Positions 53,446 to 63,021 of a stretch of DNA of 64,000 nucleotides are shown piece after piece. Each line of letters begins with the position of its first letter. Position 1 is the stretch's first letter. The translations under genes were made by a program, and so were the position numbers. The stretch covers positions 186,001-250,000 of the forward strand of contig CAMZCM010000002.1 of NCBI GenBank assembly GCA_947305005.1. The letters are read 5' to 3'. The notes beneath the pieces were generated by a model. The model was not told where the DNA came from, searched no databases, and saw nothing but the letters and a program-made list of their open reading frames with translations. The stretch is from an uncultured Prevotellaceae bacterium. Lineage in GTDB: Bacteria > Bacteroidota > Bacteroidia > Bacteroidales > Bacteroidaceae.

Positions 53446-56400
53446 TTATTTCACCGTTACCTTCTTGCCATTGACAATGTAGATACCTCGTCTTGTGATG
53501 CTGTTGAGCTTGCGGCCAGACAGATCGAAAATCTCTTGTCCTTCAGCCATTTCCTTACTAATGGTTGCCATACCCACAGGAATGGTGATGGTCAAGGTGC
53601 CATTTACGTAGGTAATGGTGTAGTTCGTTGCTTCTGCGCCTGACACCAATAGCTCATAGTCACCTGCTGGACTGTTGGCTGTAGCAGTTGTCGTCACTTC
53701 TGGTTGCTTTGTGAGCACATTTTCAGTCTCACCGTTTTTGAAGCCTTCGTAAGTCAGTGTCAGCTGCGGTAACTCTTCACCTTCTTCTATACTTTGGTCA
53801 TTGACAGTGATTGTCAGCGGCGCAGGCGTGATGGTCAGTGTACCGTTGACTAATTTCACTTTGTCATTTGTTACAGAACCTTTCTCAATGACGATGGGGT
53901 AGGTGCCCACAGGTGAAGTCAGATTGGCCTCACAAGATAGTTGAGGTGTACCTGCGGCTGTGCTTCCCTGAGCGGTATAGTCAAATGTTGGATTTGCCTC
54001 ACCATAGGTTCGCGTATAGTTGTTGGCCATCATGATGACAGGTATTTCTTCTACACGGAAGGTAGAACCTTCGTCTGTCAGGCTCTTATCGTTATCCCAG
54101 AACTGTAACGCTCCTTCTTTGCCTCCGAATTGGTTGATGCACTGATGGTCAGTCCCGTTTACACGGAGTACGAAACCATCATTGTTGGGCAACAAATCCC
54201 ATGTGTAATTGCCTCTGCGCATGACGACGTTGTCACCATCCTTGGTCAGCGTCTGTGCAAAGCCGGTAGAGCGGTTGTAGAGTTTCACGTGATAAGGATC
54301 GCCGCCGAATGCCCATTGATAGTCGGACTGAACCAAAGTTTCCTCGTTAACAGTGGTGGGATAATAAGGCTCTTCGTCCTGCTTTCCAATATGGTAATCA
54401 TTACGAATCGTCATATTATACCACTTGGCGTCGCTTTCCTGTTTTGAGAACTGGAAGGGGCCAGACCACTTGGCGGTGAAGGTAACAGTCACATCCTTCG
54501 TTACTGTCGTAGGATGTGTGCCAGTTTTTTCGAGCGTAATATAATTGTTACTCAACTCTGCGGGCGGTTCGGGCAACGCTTGACCCTTAGCCACACTCTG
54601 TGTTGCTTGGGCTACAGCTTGATTGTCGAACATGACTTGATAGGTGACAATGAAGATATCCAGCTTCTTGATGGTCAGTGTACCGCTGCCGTAAGTGATC
54701 GTGTAGTTTGGTGCCGTACCGTCGCTCACGGTGATGGGATAGGTGCCAGCCGTAGAAGCGGCTGTAGCAGTTGTCGTTGCCTTGGGCATGGTGCTGAAGG
54801 CTGTAGATTCATTGTCGTTGTTCTTGAATCCGTTATAGGTCAGCGTGAAGGTCGGGATGGCATCGCCTTCCGTGATGGTCTCATCCTGTACGCCTATCGT
54901 GAGCAGTGCGGGAGTGATGGTGAGTGTGCCATTGACAAACTCTATACTTTCATCAGTCACTGTTCCCCTCTCGATGGTGATAGGATAAGTGCCTACAGGG
55001 GATGTGCGAGTTGCCGTTGTCGAAAGTTTGGGCGTGCCACTGAGCCCGATACCTGATACATTATATGTGAGTGTAGGCACATCGTCACCATAGACCATTG
55101 TCAGGTCGTTGGCTGTGACGATTTCGATGGCATCCAGAGCTTCCATCACGCGGAAAGTAGAACCATTATCCTTGAGGCTATTAGCGTTGTCCCATGTCTG
55201 GAGCGTACCGCCCCTACCTCCGATTTGGTTGAGACAGACTTGTTCTGTTCCGGGAACGCGGAGTACGAAACCATCTGAATTGGACAATAGATCCCATTCG
55301 TAGTCGCCTGCGCGCATGACGGCATTCCCGCCGTCATTCGTCAGCGTCTGCGTGAAACCTGTGGAGCGGTTATATACCTTAATCTTATAGGGGTTACCGC
55401 CAAAGGCCCAATGGTAGTCGGGGTTCGTAAGTTCCTGCTCATTGACAGCTATAGGGATATAAGGCTCTGTCTCCTGCTTGCAGACAAAGTAGTCACTGCG
55501 GATGGTCATATTGTACCATGTCGCATCTTCGTCAGAAGTGGAGAAGGTAAACGGCCCGGTCCAATTTGCTTCGTAGTCGATTGTTACATCATCGTGAACA
55601 GCGTAGGGAATGTCTTCAGGTTCTATGAGGCTGGTAAATACATTCTCCCATTTGCTGGAGGGGGCGGGTGGCATAGAGCCATCGACCACTTTCTGGGTCT
55701 CTTCGCCAATGACTTGGCCGTTGAACAGAATACGGTTGGTGACAACGAAGAAGCTCTCAGCTGCTAATTCCAATGCATCAGTAGGATCGAAGTCGCCTGC
55801 CTCCTCTATCAACCAACGGTCGCCATCATCAGGTGTGTCCCAACTGTTGATAACGAGATGTTTTCCACTATTGTTGAAATATAAGGTTCCTCCGCTCTCA
55901 GTGGTAGCGGTGATTGTGTAGAGGTATTCCCCGTCAGCATTTTCTGTGCTGAAATGGATAGGTGAACCTAACGCATAGACCCAGTTGCCATCGTTCTTGT
56001 AATTGAGGAAGCCTCCCGTGACTGGGCTATAAATATAGTTCTTTCCTTCAATATTGAGGATGGCAAATTGCGTGTCTTCCTCGGGTGCATCCGTACGTCC
56101 CTGACTTGCAGCAAGACCAGTATGCGCCTCGTTCAGAACCATACCGCCGCGGCGGCAAGTAATGGTGTAGAGTTTGTTGTCGGCAAATAATGGCTCTTCA
56201 GGTTCTTCAGGACCGACCCCAGGATCGGGAATATCCGGTTTGCGGCCGCTAAGGATGTCATCGTAGATGGCCTGTGAACGTGCTGAAAGCCACTCTGCGG
56301 CTTGCGTGGCTTGCGTAGCGTAGTCGGTGTTATCACTCCATACCTGACGGTTCTTGATGAAAGAGTTCTTGGCAAAGTCATAGTAATCCTGACAATACTC

Positions 56401-58485
56401 TAACAGTTCTGTCAAGTCTTTTTCCATAAACTCTTCCCACAATTGTTGATAGACATCGCTCAACGGTTCGTACTTGAAGCGCAGGTCGCGGATGAAATCT
56501 ACCACTTCCATGTTGGGACAATCAATCCAATAATTGTTGGTGGCTTCCCTTTGGAAATAATTTCTGTTACGCTCATAGCCGAAAGCCCAGTCAAGGTCCC
56601 ACACAGGGCCGAAGACATACTTGCTCGTATCGCTCTCAAATGACTCGCGGTAGCAGAAAGTGCTCTTAGGATGATAGAACTCGTAGTTGATAATCAGTTC
56701 GTTGACCATCATAAAACGGGCTAACTGCTTTACATCGACATATTTGGAAATGTCGCGCTTCCAGTAGAGTGTGCGCAAGAAAGCATTGAAGTTGGACGAA
56801 ATGTCTTCCAGTGTCAAACGTGTTGTACCTTCTGCAAATTCGGGCTCCTTGACGTTAATGGGCAGGTTATAGGGCTCTGTTCGGAATTTCTGCCCGTTCT
56901 CTGCATCGTAGTATGAGTCGAGTTCCAGCAAGGCTGCGGCATCCTCATCGTCTAAATCGACACTGTTGTTGGAAAATCCTATCTTCTCTGTCAGGTTGTA
57001 GCTGCCACGATACGCTCCGTTGATGTAGATATCTACAGGCACGATGTGGTTGGCTGCTGAAGCGTGCATCAGGTTCGCCGCCTTCATGCCGATGGCGTTG
57101 GACATCATCGAACCTGTCTGATAGTTGCTTAACAGGACCCAGTTCTTGCCTTTCGTCATGCCCAGGGGCTTCACCTTTTCTGCGAACTTCAAGCGGAAAG
57201 GTTTTTTAGGCCAGCCCCAGCTACTATTGCCACGTCCCTTTACTTGAACAGCGGTCTCTTCCATAGAGGGGAAGATGTCGTGGCCATCAATGCGGATGGT
57301 GGCATCCTTGAAATACTCCTTGGTATCAATACCGCTTCCATCCAAGATGTCGATGTAAATGGTGGGCACCTCAGCGCGGTCGGTCAACCAATCCACATGA
57401 ACGCGCACAATGCGGCCGTAGGGTTGCAGGGAATAAGTGGTTGTTCCTTTCTCTGTGGTCGCATTAGGAAGCAGCATCTTGTAGCCCGGACGGGTTACGA
57501 CATAATAGACATCGTTCTCAAAGCGGGGGCGTGACACCTTGCTTTCCTGCAATTCGTTGTTTAGATAGACCTCCACTTCTTGGTCATTAGGCAGCTTGAA
57601 TGAGGGGGTCAGACGCTTACCGATAGCGGCAATGGTCACAAACACCGTATCGCCAACCATCTCGCCATCAGCATCCGTGAAGAGCTGATCATTGAATTTA
57701 TTGTTGAATTTGAACGATTCAAAGGTGGGGAAGTCTGTAGGAGCCGTTTCACTCACGGAGGCGACATCGATCAGCGGGTATGTAAACGTCTGTCCGATGT
57801 TGGTCTCAATGACCAATTGTCCATCTGTCTCGCTGTGCTTGGTAACATAATCCAACGGATATGCTTCCAGACCGCCGTTTGTCAGGAATACATGCAAGGC
57901 AGCAGGGAAGGATGTGCGGGTGACAGGTTGCGGCTGGGGATCAGGACCTGGGTCGGGACCAGGGCCAGGGGTGGGCTCGCTGCCTTTCTTCGTGAATACA
58001 TATTGCTCATTATCGCTACTGCCCCAACTACCGGAATAAGTTCCCAAAAGTCCTTCTCCATAGCGGAGATTCCAGTAATGTGCTTGAGAGATAACACTAT
58101 TGATACTGAACGAGCCATCTTCATTCTCCTGAACATACCATAAGTGACTTTGGTCATCAGGTGCAGAATCTGCTAACGTCATCCCTTTGTAATATGCATC
58201 TATACGGCCGGTAGTAAAAATAAGGTACTGACCACTAGCTTCGTTGCGGAACGTGTAGCCGGATTGGGTTTGGGTAACCACCCAATAGGCATCTTCCGTC
58301 AAGGCGCTGCCATCTTTGACATAGCAGATATATGGAGATACATTTTGGTATTCGCCTAATGCGACGAACCCGTCGCCTTTTTTGGGACACGAGATAGAAT
58401 ACACACCATTATCTAATGCGGCATACGCACTCAGCGAACACCAGCAAAAACATAAGAAAAATAGACGAAAAAGAGACTTCTTCAT
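53446..58485 (-). CDS. Giant secreted CotH-kinase / MBG-repeat protein
   Basis: 1679 residues from ATG 58485, which opens a signal peptide (MKKSLFRLFFLCFCWCSLSA). Order: ricin-like region (about 25-155), Pro/Gly-Pro linker (PTPGPGPDPGPDP), beta domain, CotH kinase-like domain (about 385-715) with VKGRGNSSWGWPKKPFRLKF near 415 and GPVWDLDWAFGYE near 630, a second ricin-like region, then a duplicated block (trefoil-like region ending GSTFRV plus two MBG repeats), giving four MBG-type repeats (TYGEANPTFDYTA, NGTLTITPA). The C-terminus, IFDLSGRKLN...RGIYIVNGKKVTVK, looks like a sorting tail. CotH proteins phosphorylate spore-coat proteins in Bacillus; here a surface role is likely. Shares the tail with two other giants. 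Confidence 0.9.
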   Translation of the reverse strand: MKKSLFRLFFLCFCWCSLSAYAALDNGVYSISCPKKGDGFVALGEYQNVSPYICYVKDGSALTEDAYWVVTQTQSGYTFRNEASGQYLIFTTGRIDAYYKGMTLADSAPDDQSHLWYVQENEDGSFSINSVISQAHYWNLRYGEGLLGTYSGSWGSSDNEQYVFTKKGSEPTPGPGPDPGPDPQPQPVTRTSFPAALHVFLTNGGLEAYPLDYVTKHSETDGQLVIETNIGQTFTYPLIDVASVSETAPTDFPTFESFKFNNKFNDQLFTDADGEMVGDTVFVTIAAIGKRLTPSFKLPNDQEVEVYLNNELQESKVSRPRFENDVYYVVTRPGYKMLLPNATTEKGTTTYSLQPYGRIVRVHVDWLTDRAEVPTIYIDILDGSGIDTKEYFKDATIRIDGHDIFPSMEETAVQVKGRGNSSWGWPKKPFRLKFAEKVKPLGMTKGKNWVLLSNYQTGSMMSNAIGMKAANLMHASAANHIVPVDIYINGAYRGSYNLTEKIGFSNNSVDLDDEDAAALLELDSYYDAENGQKFRTEPYNLPINVKEPEFAEGTTRLTLEDISSNFNAFLRTLYWKRDISKYVDVKQLARFMMVNELIINYEFYHPKSTFCYRESFESDTSKYVFGPVWDLDWAFGYERNRNYFQREATNNYWIDCPNMEVVDFIRDLRFKYEPLSDVYQQLWEEFMEKDLTELLEYCQDYYDFAKNSFIKNRQVWSDNTDYATQATQAAEWLSARSQAIYDDILSGRKPDIPDPGVGPEEPEEPLFADNKLYTITCRRGGMVLNEAHTGLAASQGRTDAPEEDTQFAILNIEGKNYIYSPVTGGFLNYKNDGNWVYALGSPIHFSTENADGEYLYTITATTESGGTLYFNNSGKHLVINSWDTPDDGDRWLIEEAGDFDPTDALELAAESFFVVTNRILFNGQVIGEETQKVVDGSMPPAPSSKWENVFTSLIEPEDIPYAVHDDVTIDYEANWTGPFTFSTSDEDATWYNMTIRSDYFVCKQETEPYIPIAVNEQELTNPDYHWAFGGNPYKIKVYNRSTGFTQTLTNDGGNAVMRAGDYEWDLLSNSDGFVLRVPGTEQVCLNQIGGRGGTLQTWDNANSLKDNGSTFRVMEALDAIEIVTANDLTMVYGDDVPTLTYNVSGIGLSGTPKLSTTATRTSPVGTYPITIERGTVTDESIEFVNGTLTITPALLTIGVQDETITEGDAIPTFTLTYNGFKNNDNESTAFSTMPKATTTATAASTAGTYPITVSDGTAPNYTITYGSGTLTIKKLDIFIVTYQVMFDNQAVAQATQSVAKGQALPEPPAELSNNYITLEKTGTHPTTVTKDVTVTFTAKWSGPFQFSKQESDAKWYNMTIRNDYHIGKQDEEPYYPTTVNEETLVQSDYQWAFGGDPYHVKLYNRSTGFAQTLTKDGDNVVMRRGNYTWDLLPNNDGFVLRVNGTDHQCINQFGGKEGALQFWDNDKSLTDEGSTFRVEEIPVIMMANNYTRTYGEANPTFDYTAQGSTAAGTPQLSCEANLTSPVGTYPIVIEKGSVTNDKVKLVNGTLTITPAPLTITVNDQSIEEGEELPQLTLTYEGFKNGETENVLTKQPEVTTTATANSPAGDYELLVSGAEATNYTITYVNGTLTITIPVGMATISKEMAEGQEIFDLSGRKLNSITRRGIYIVNGKKVTVK

Positions 58486-58509
58486 TTTATTTAGGTATCT
58501 ATGACGCTG

Positions 58510-58517
58510 CAAATGTA
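58510..58517 (-). promoter_or_regulatory. Predicted -7 box for the CotH/MBG gene
   Basis: TACATTTG on minus, 24 bp before the chosen ATG at 58485. It supports that start over 58512, whose ATG would overlap this box. Confidence 0.5.
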
Positions 58518-58593
58518 GGAGAAATATTTAAAAGAACGTCATAAATCCTAAAAAAAGTTGAAGAAGGGAACATTTTTATGCCCCCTTCTCCTC

Positions 58594-59391
58594 TTATAGT
58601 CCTCTGGACTTGTAAATAATGTCCTTTGCTTCGTTGATTTCACGCATTTTCTTCTCCGCTGCCGCTCGGATGTCATCACCGAGCGAGGCAACACGGTCGG
58701 GGTGGTGTTTCACCACCATACGTTTATAGGCTGCGCGCACTTCGTCATCCGTTGCTGTCTCTGTAATTTCTAACACAGCGTAGGCATCCCTTAACGATGT
58801 GCTGCCAAGTCCAAGCATCGAATTCAGTTCCGTTTCCGAAAGGCGTAGGTATTGTGTTATCTCTTTCAGTACCGCCACCTCTTCCGAAGTTACATGGCCG
58901 TCCGCTTTGGCCAATGCTGCCAGCAGGTTCAGTAGTTGCAATCGCTGTTCTAATGTCAATACCGCCGACAGTTGCATACAGCAGTCGATAATGGTCTGGC
59001 GATAGGAGCCTGGCTGTTGTGCTTCCATCTGATTCTGGCGTTCGAACAGCTGTTTTAGGATATCGTTGCCTTCTTTCACAGCGACTTCTCCAAAGTTCGT
59101 GCGTAAGAAGTTGCGCATCGCCTCCATCTCACTATGCATGATTTTGCCATCAGCTTTGATTACATAGCTGGCCAATGTCAGTAGAGAGAATAAGAAACCG
59201 TTGCGTGTACCAGCATTCATTCGTGCTTGATCTGTACGATAATAGCTGTTACCATCATAACCTTCAGCGACGATCGAACTATCGTTGCTCATTGTGTCGA
59301 AAAGCGCTCCCAACACAAAGCCTGCCAGTGCTCCGATGGGTCCTCCGGAAAGTAAGCCCAGAAAACCGCCTATCCATTTAGCTTTTGCCAT
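58594..59391 (-). CDS. TerB-DnaJ domain protein (DjlA-like)
   Basis: A 265-residue protein. A Gly-rich hydrophobic N-terminus (about 5-33, IGGFLGLLSGGPIGALAGFV) is followed by a TerB-like helical domain (about 60-190, with YVIKADGKIMHSEMEAMRNF and LAKADGHVTSEEVAVLKEI, each a DG-x metal-binding loop), then a J domain (about 200-262) with the HPD motif in MVVKHHPDRV. This is the DjlA architecture, membrane-anchored co-chaperone for DnaK. It lies between two giant secreted-protein genes on the same strand, 21 bp after one stop, so it could be co-transcribed with them. Confidence 0.88.
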   Translation of the reverse strand: MAKAKWIGGFLGLLSGGPIGALAGFVLGALFDTMSNDSSIVAEGYDGNSYYRTDQARMNAGTRNGFLFSLLTLASYVIKADGKIMHSEMEAMRNFLRTNFGEVAVKEGNDILKQLFERQNQMEAQQPGSYRQTIIDCCMQLSAVLTLEQRLQLLNLLAALAKADGHVTSEEVAVLKEITQYLRLSETELNSMLGLGSTSLRDAYAVLEITETATDDEVRAAYKRMVVKHHPDRVASLGDDIRAAAEKKMREINEAKDIIYKSRGL

Positions 59392-59412
59392 GTACTTCTT
59401 TATTGATTGATA

Positions 59413-62400
59413 TTAAGGAACGAAAACTGTACGTCCTTGAAGAATATACAGATGTTTCCGAATTGGTTTTTTTATGCGACGGCCAGTGAGGTCGTAAAGT
59501 GTAATAGTGTGGTTATAATTTATCACGTAGTTGATGCCATCGCTAAGGTTCTTGAAGAGTGCAATGTCACGACGTAGGAGTTTGACAGCGCGGTCGATGA
59601 CATCCTGATCTGTACTCTCAAGGGCGGCGGCGTTCTTCTCGAGCGATGCTTTTAGCTCATCCATATCTTCCAAGAAATATGGAATCTTGCCAGCTTCGGC
59701 ATCAGCAATAAGTTGCGTAGCTTCGTCCACGAGCGCTTGCAGTTCTGTGAAATCATTAGGTATGCGTGATGCTTTGAAAGTAGCAATGGCAGTTGTCAAA
59801 GTTACAGCCTGAGCATCTACAGTAGTTTGGTTTACTTTATTTTCATTGACAATGGTCTGTGCATCGTTGATGGTAGATTGCAAAGCTGCAAATGCATTCT
59901 CGGGGAATTTGCCCGGTCCGGTGCCTCTCTCGCTCTGGGCATCACTTTGCACCTTCTGTGCTTCAGCAATAGCTGTTTTCAATTCTGTGAGATTGATGAT
60001 GATACGGGTGGCATTGAAGGTCGTTGCTGCTTCTTTCAGGGTAATAGTAGCAGCATCTATCTCAGCTTGTGTTAATTGGTCATCGGATTTCTCATTAACT
60101 GCCTGGGCTGTAGAAAGAGCTTGTTTGTAGGCTTCTATGGAAGCCGCTGGGTATTGTCCGTTGCAGTCGCCAGCGACAGCGTTGGCGGTGGCTGTAATGG
60201 CTTGCTGTATGGCAGCCGTCAGTTGGCTATGATCCATATAGTCCTTAGTGTGGGCCTTGGAACGCGCCGTCTCTGTGTCTGCCTTGAGCTGAGCTGTGAT
60301 GCCATCGAGTGTGTCTTGATCTTTGGCTTTGCTGGCGGATGAGCGTGCAGTGTTCACGATTTGTCTGAAGGCAGCAATATCCTCTTCAAAGTAGTCACCG
60401 ATGAGGTAACCGGGTTCCATTTCAGAAAGCAGGGCATTAGCAGCTTCCATAGCTGCGTTGAACGCTACACGGTCGAGAATAACAGTCACGTATGAGTCAA
60501 TGAACCAATACGCAAGCGAGTTCCCCTTGCCGGTTTTATCGCTATAGACGAGTTGCCCGCTTGCAGAATTATCTGTTCCTGCATATTTGCCATTACTTGC
60601 GAAGCGAAGTCCCAACCACTTACCATCGAGGTGTACGACCTCTACCTGAGTAGCTTCGTCTTTCTCCGTCTGCCATAGTGTGTTATATTCTCCAGTGCGA
60701 GCAAGATAGGTGTCCATAGCTACAGACTTGATGTAATAGGTGAACTCTGTTCCTTCTACAGGTTCAAAGGTGACGAGTTGTGATTCCGTAGCACCCTCTT
60801 CTGGCATAGCTGTGACGCTGGCATTGCCGCTTTCGGTTGCAGTTAGCAGAGAACCGCCATAGTGAGCAATCGTATAGGTGACACCCTCGTCAAAGCCTTG
60901 CATAGGGTTGAAAGATGCGTTGAAGGTCGTAATGGCAGCATTCAGTTTTTCCGTTTCTTCAGCACCCTCTTCAAAAGTCGTAATGGTCTTCAATGCGGCT
61001 TCGGCTGTAGCAATAGCATTGTTCAGGGCGTCCATTGCCGACTGTGGTACTTCGTAATAAGCTGAGCCTACAGGTGTATTGGCGACTAACTCCTTTGCCT
61101 GAGCAATGACTTTTTCCAAAGCGGCCGTCGGAGTATATTTCTCTATGTACCAGCGGGAGTTGGTAGCACTGCTGCTCTTGTCGCAATAAAGTAAGGATCC
61201 GTTTGCGGTAGCATCGCTGCCGAGGTAACCTTTGCCCGATGCATTCTGCAAAGTATAGGTTCCATCACCACGAAGTTCTATGATCCACTGAGCAAGGAGG
61301 TCGCTGTCATCATCTGCCCAATTCGTGTCCCAGTTACTGCTTCCACTTTTGGCAAGGAACAATGCAGCTCCGATGTTCTTTAATGAGAAGTTGCCAGTAG
61401 CTGCCACTTGGGCGAAGGTGAATTGTTGAGTTTCATCGGTAGAGGGTGTACTCACGGTTGCGAGAGCCTGTCCTTCTGTGTATGAGAGTCGATTGCCTCC
61501 TGCGCGCTGAGTGATGACAAATTTCGTTGAGGGATCAGGCATGACATATCTGTTCTCTGTAAAAGTATCCATCGCTGTTTGCAATGTTTCGGTGGCAGTC
61601 TTATATCCAGATGTTGTGGCTTGGGCTGTCGCAACAGCTGCAGCGTAGGTGTCGTAGGCTGAGCGAGATGTCATGAAGAGTTCTGAACCAACGGTACTTT
61701 CGTTGATCTCTGATAGTACTTTCTCTGCTTTCGCTAACAATAGACGGAAGTTGTATTCGTCGTCACGTTGGTCTTTTGGAATGAATTCTTTAAGCGTCCA
61801 ACGATATTTCCCATCGGTACCATTCTTATTACTATATACCGTGCTTCCGTCGTTGTTGTTATCTGTTCCGAGAACACTGTTACTGCCCATGTTTTTCAGC
61901 TGGATATAAGTTCCTTGATCTACGATCTGGAAGATGGCGTTGGCTTGTGTGAGGTCGTAGCTGGCGTCGGCTTTGGTGTCCCATGAGCCACTGCGATGAA
62001 CGAAGGTTCCATCATCGGCTTGCAAGTTGAAACCAGCTGCTGCAGCATCAGACGGGGCTGGTACGAAAGTGAAGACCTGTCCTTTATCATCTGCATCTTC
62101 GCTAACTACCTTTATTGTTCCACCTGTCGTGCTCATCAGATAACCTGAATTGTGTACGATATTGTATTTGGTTCCCACCTTGAAGGGAGCGTTGGCGCTG
62201 GCCAGATAAGTGGCAATGGCGCTTTTCAGAGTCGTGATTGCTTCGTTGATCTCGCTCTGTTGAGTGGCAGAAGTAAGTACACCCTCAGCGGTGGAGATGG
62301 CCGTCTGCAGGGTCGCACGTACTTCTGTACTATATTGTCCACGTTCATTGCCTTCTACGGTATTTTCCAATTGGTACTTACCATCTGCAATGGTTGCTTC

Positions 62401-63006
62401 TAAAGTTGTTGTGACCAACTCGTCGGAAAGTGTTACCTCGCCAAGGTAGAATGCATCGAAGCTCGCCTGATTCAACCACGCGAAGTTTGCAACAAGAAAT
62501 GGATGTTCTGCTGTAAAGACGATTTCCGTTTGTACCCACTTGTTGGCTTCAAAATGAACAGTACCTAACTGTTTGTCTCTTGTGCTTAAGCTCTCTGAAT
62601 TGAGAATGAGGCTCCATTGCATGTTCCCGTCGGTGCTCGGACGGTTAGCCCAAACAGAGAAGACGTAGGTCTTACCAATTTCTACAGACCAGCCAGTCAG
62701 AAGGGATTTTCCGGTATTGCTGCCACCACTGCTAAGTGCATGGATATAGGCACCGCCATCGGCTCCTCCCGTGCTTTCAAGAGCGAAGTTGCTTTCAGTG
62801 GGTTCGTTACCGTCTGAGGCAAGCCACCCCGTGTAGCCATCATCGAAGGATGGATTTGTAATGAGATTCTCTCCGGAGACGACATAAATGCCGTCATCGG
62901 TCGTGATTTTGTCACCCAGTTGTGGCATGACACTTTGCGCTGTCGTGTGTTGCGGCAGAAGAAAAGCTGTGATTACTGCCAGCAAGGAAAAATGAATGTG
63001 TTTCAT
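59413..63006 (-). CDS. Giant secreted ricin/FIVAR-type multi-module protein
   Basis: 1197 residues with signal peptide MKHIHFSLLAVITAFLLPQH. An N-terminal CBM-like sandwich (about 47-200, NPSFDDGYTGWLASD), a helical FIVAR-like stretch, then three beta-trefoil-like regions (KYNIVHNSGYLMSTTGG, KFVITQRAGGNRLSYTEG, TYTIAHYGGSLLTATESG), each followed by helical segments, and a long helical C-terminal part (about 850-1160). The end, DLTGRRIKKPIRKHLYILQG..., matches the other giants' tails. No enzyme motif. Likely a large surface adhesin or polysaccharide-binding protein. Confidence 0.85.
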   Translation of the reverse strand: MKHIHFSLLAVITAFLLPQHTTAQSVMPQLGDKITTDDGIYVVSGENLITNPSFDDGYTGWLASDGNEPTESNFALESTGGADGGAYIHALSSGGSNTGKSLLTGWSVEIGKTYVFSVWANRPSTDGNMQWSLILNSESLSTRDKQLGTVHFEANKWVQTEIVFTAEHPFLVANFAWLNQASFDAFYLGEVTLSDELVTTTLEATIADGKYQLENTVEGNERGQYSTEVRATLQTAISTAEGVLTSATQQSEINEAITTLKSAIATYLASANAPFKVGTKYNIVHNSGYLMSTTGGTIKVVSEDADDKGQVFTFVPAPSDAAAAGFNLQADDGTFVHRSGSWDTKADASYDLTQANAIFQIVDQGTYIQLKNMGSNSVLGTDNNNDGSTVYSNKNGTDGKYRWTLKEFIPKDQRDDEYNFRLLLAKAEKVLSEINESTVGSELFMTSRSAYDTYAAAVATAQATTSGYKTATETLQTAMDTFTENRYVMPDPSTKFVITQRAGGNRLSYTEGQALATVSTPSTDETQQFTFAQVAATGNFSLKNIGAALFLAKSGSSNWDTNWADDDSDLLAQWIIELRGDGTYTLQNASGKGYLGSDATANGSLLYCDKSSSATNSRWYIEKYTPTAALEKVIAQAKELVANTPVGSAYYEVPQSAMDALNNAIATAEAALKTITTFEEGAEETEKLNAAITTFNASFNPMQGFDEGVTYTIAHYGGSLLTATESGNASVTAMPEEGATESQLVTFEPVEGTEFTYYIKSVAMDTYLARTGEYNTLWQTEKDEATQVEVVHLDGKWLGLRFASNGKYAGTDNSASGQLVYSDKTGKGNSLAYWFIDSYVTVILDRVAFNAAMEAANALLSEMEPGYLIGDYFEEDIAAFRQIVNTARSSASKAKDQDTLDGITAQLKADTETARSKAHTKDYMDHSQLTAAIQQAITATANAVAGDCNGQYPAASIEAYKQALSTAQAVNEKSDDQLTQAEIDAATITLKEAATTFNATRIIINLTELKTAIAEAQKVQSDAQSERGTGPGKFPENAFAALQSTINDAQTIVNENKVNQTTVDAQAVTLTTAIATFKASRIPNDFTELQALVDEATQLIADAEAGKIPYFLEDMDELKASLEKNAAALESTDQDVIDRAVKLLRRDIALFKNLSDGINYVINYNHTITLYDLTGRRIKKPIRKHLYILQGRTVFVP

Positions 63007-63021
63007 AATGTTGATAATTGA

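Noticed and set aside
54514-55056. 180-codon Cys/Arg-rich plus-strand frame inside the CotH/MBG gene
   Set aside because: Antisense to the repeated MBG region; Cys/Gly/Ser-rich read-through of repeats.
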